From contig JAMLJD010000004.1 of assembly GCA_023953775.1 (NCBI GenBank), positions 52,393 to 116,392 of the forward strand: a stretch of 64,000 bases of DNA, written 5' to 3'. The position numbers were made by a program, and so were the translations under genes. This stretch comes from Rhizobiaceae bacterium (lineage in GTDB: Bacteria; Pseudomonadota; Alphaproteobacteria; Rhizobiales; Rhizobiaceae). The notes beneath the pieces are model-generated. The model saw nothing but the letters and a program-made list of their open reading frames with translations. It ran no database searches and had not been told where the DNA came from. Shown here piece after piece: positions 63,655 to 64,000 of this stretch (within the stretch, counting starts at the first letter, position 1; each line of letters opens with the position of its first letter).

Positions 63655-64000
63655 ATGCCCCGTGTGATCACCACCGTCGATCTTGCCGATCTTGCCGAAC
63701 TCGATGTCTGGCCAACGCTGGTGAACTTCGAACGCTACCCGGACCTGATGGAGGACGTCGTCAGGGTCCAGGTGCTGGAGCGCAGCGAGACCAGCATGGT
63801 CAGCTCCTGGGAGGTGCTCCTGAATGGCAGCCAGTTCACCTGGACGGAGCGCGACACGCTGACCGCGCCGCGGCTGATCGAGTTCGAGCAGATCGACGGC
63901 GACCTCGAGGTCTGGAAGGGCAAATGGGAGTTGCTGCGCGACGGCGACAACCTGTCGGCAGCGCTGACCGTCGATTTCGACATCGGCATTCCCTCGCTGT
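63655..64000 (+). CDS. SRPBCC-family protein, truncated by the window edge
   Basis: The first 115 residues of a START-like/SRPBCC protein: VITTVDLADLAELDVWPTL, VNFERYPDLMEDVVRVQVLE, SMVSSWEVLLNGSQFTWTER and RLIEFEQIDGDLEVWKGKW. The pattern resembles COQ10/aromatase-cyclase-type ligand-binding proteins (FERYPDFMPxV). In clusters they bind a hydrophobic or pathway intermediate or act as cyclases. It follows the aminotransferase by 23 bases on the same strand. The C-terminus lies outside. Confidence 0.8.
   Translation, partial: MPRVITTVDLADLAELDVWPTLVNFERYPDLMEDVVRVQVLERSETSMVSSWEVLLNGSQFTWTERDTLTAPRLIEFEQIDGDLEVWKGKWELLRDGDNLSAALTVDFDIGIPSL

Noticed and set aside
1..64000. CRISPR arrays, rRNA, tRNA, insertion sequences, phage genes
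   Set aside because: No regularly spaced repeats, no tRNA-like cloverleaf or rRNA stretch and no transposase or integrase motif were noticed. A tRNA could be missed by eye; tRNAscan-SE would decide.

Overview
The window comes from a GC-rich (roughly 60-65 percent by eye) alphaproteobacterium, most likely a member of the Rhizobiales (Hyphomicrobiales). The best evidence is the housekeeping block htpX - rsmB - heparinase II/III-like - purH, an order I know from rhizobial genomes, together with a very large NAD-specific glutamate dehydrogenase, a DUF1674 protein and the class of typA present. No rRNA, tRNA, CRISPR array or transposase was recognised.

Layout. Positions 1-19.9 kb hold ordinary chromosomal genes: a MarR regulator with a Bcr/CflA-type MFS pump (cut by the window edge), a frameshifted M3 peptidase (dcp), a small secreted protein, typA, two LysE-type exporters, a peroxidase-related protein, the 1591-residue glutamate dehydrogenase, a UMF1-type MFS protein, purH, a heparinase-like protein, rsmB, htpX and an SDHAF4-like protein. 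From about 19.9 kb to the right edge the content changes to an accessory island of about 44 kb. It has (a) a prs-rpe-pyrE-like operon, divergent from an ABC importer operon that carries a nucleoside phosphorylase; (b) an XRE regulator with an NDPK-like partner, divergent from a nine-gene operon encoding a TRAP importer, PyrK, PyrD, an M20 carbamoylase, PyrC, PyrE and a small protein; (c) an eight-gene minus-strand operon encoding a PEP mutase, a homocitrate-synthase-like enzyme, LeuC-, LeuD- and LeuB-like enzymes, a 2-hydroxyacid dehydrogenase, an archaeal-type GAPDH homologue and an unknown protein; (d) an SDR and a second 2-hydroxyacid dehydrogenase, divergent from an MFS exporter, a nucleotidyltransferase-like protein and an ornithine-carbamoyltransferase-like protein; (e) an ATP-grasp ligase, a second MFS protein, a LysE-like protein, a histidine phosphatase, a P-loop kinase and a RibA-like enzyme; (f) a PhyH dioxygenase, a kinase-fold-like protein, an IMPase-like protein, a second P-loop kinase, a nucleotidyltransferase, an unknown protein, a class III aminotransferase and a truncated SRPBCC protein.

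Interpretation. Operon (c) matches the early logic of the FR-900098 type of phosphonate pathway. PEP becomes phosphonopyruvate, acetyl-CoA condensation gives 2-phosphonomethylmalate, aconitase-type isomerisation follows, and oxidative decarboxylation gives 2-oxo-4-phosphonobutyrate. The surrounding nucleotide-making, nucleotidyl-transfer, kinase and phosphatase genes suggest a nucleotide-tethered or nucleotide-like product. The ATP-grasp enzyme suggests an amide or peptide bond. The OTCase homologue has SGRTS in place of the carbamoyl-phosphate motif STRTR and may be a self-resistance enzyme. I consider this a previously undescribed phosphonate antimetabolite cluster in a rhizobial background. 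The pathway assignment is inference from gene families; the product is unknown.

Regulation. Five intergenic regions of the island carry A/T-rich dyads related to GTATCAA-TT-TTGATAC, a sixth has only a half-site, and three carry dyads with a CATTTATG-like core. They may be operators of the island XRE regulator.

Sequence quality. Three stretches (about 1.0-1.9, 30.8-32.9 and above all 49.0-55.9 kb) are full of single-base frameshifts affecting unrelated genes on both strands while protein similarity is kept. This looks more like a poor consensus than true gene decay. Coordinates of broken genes are therefore approximate.
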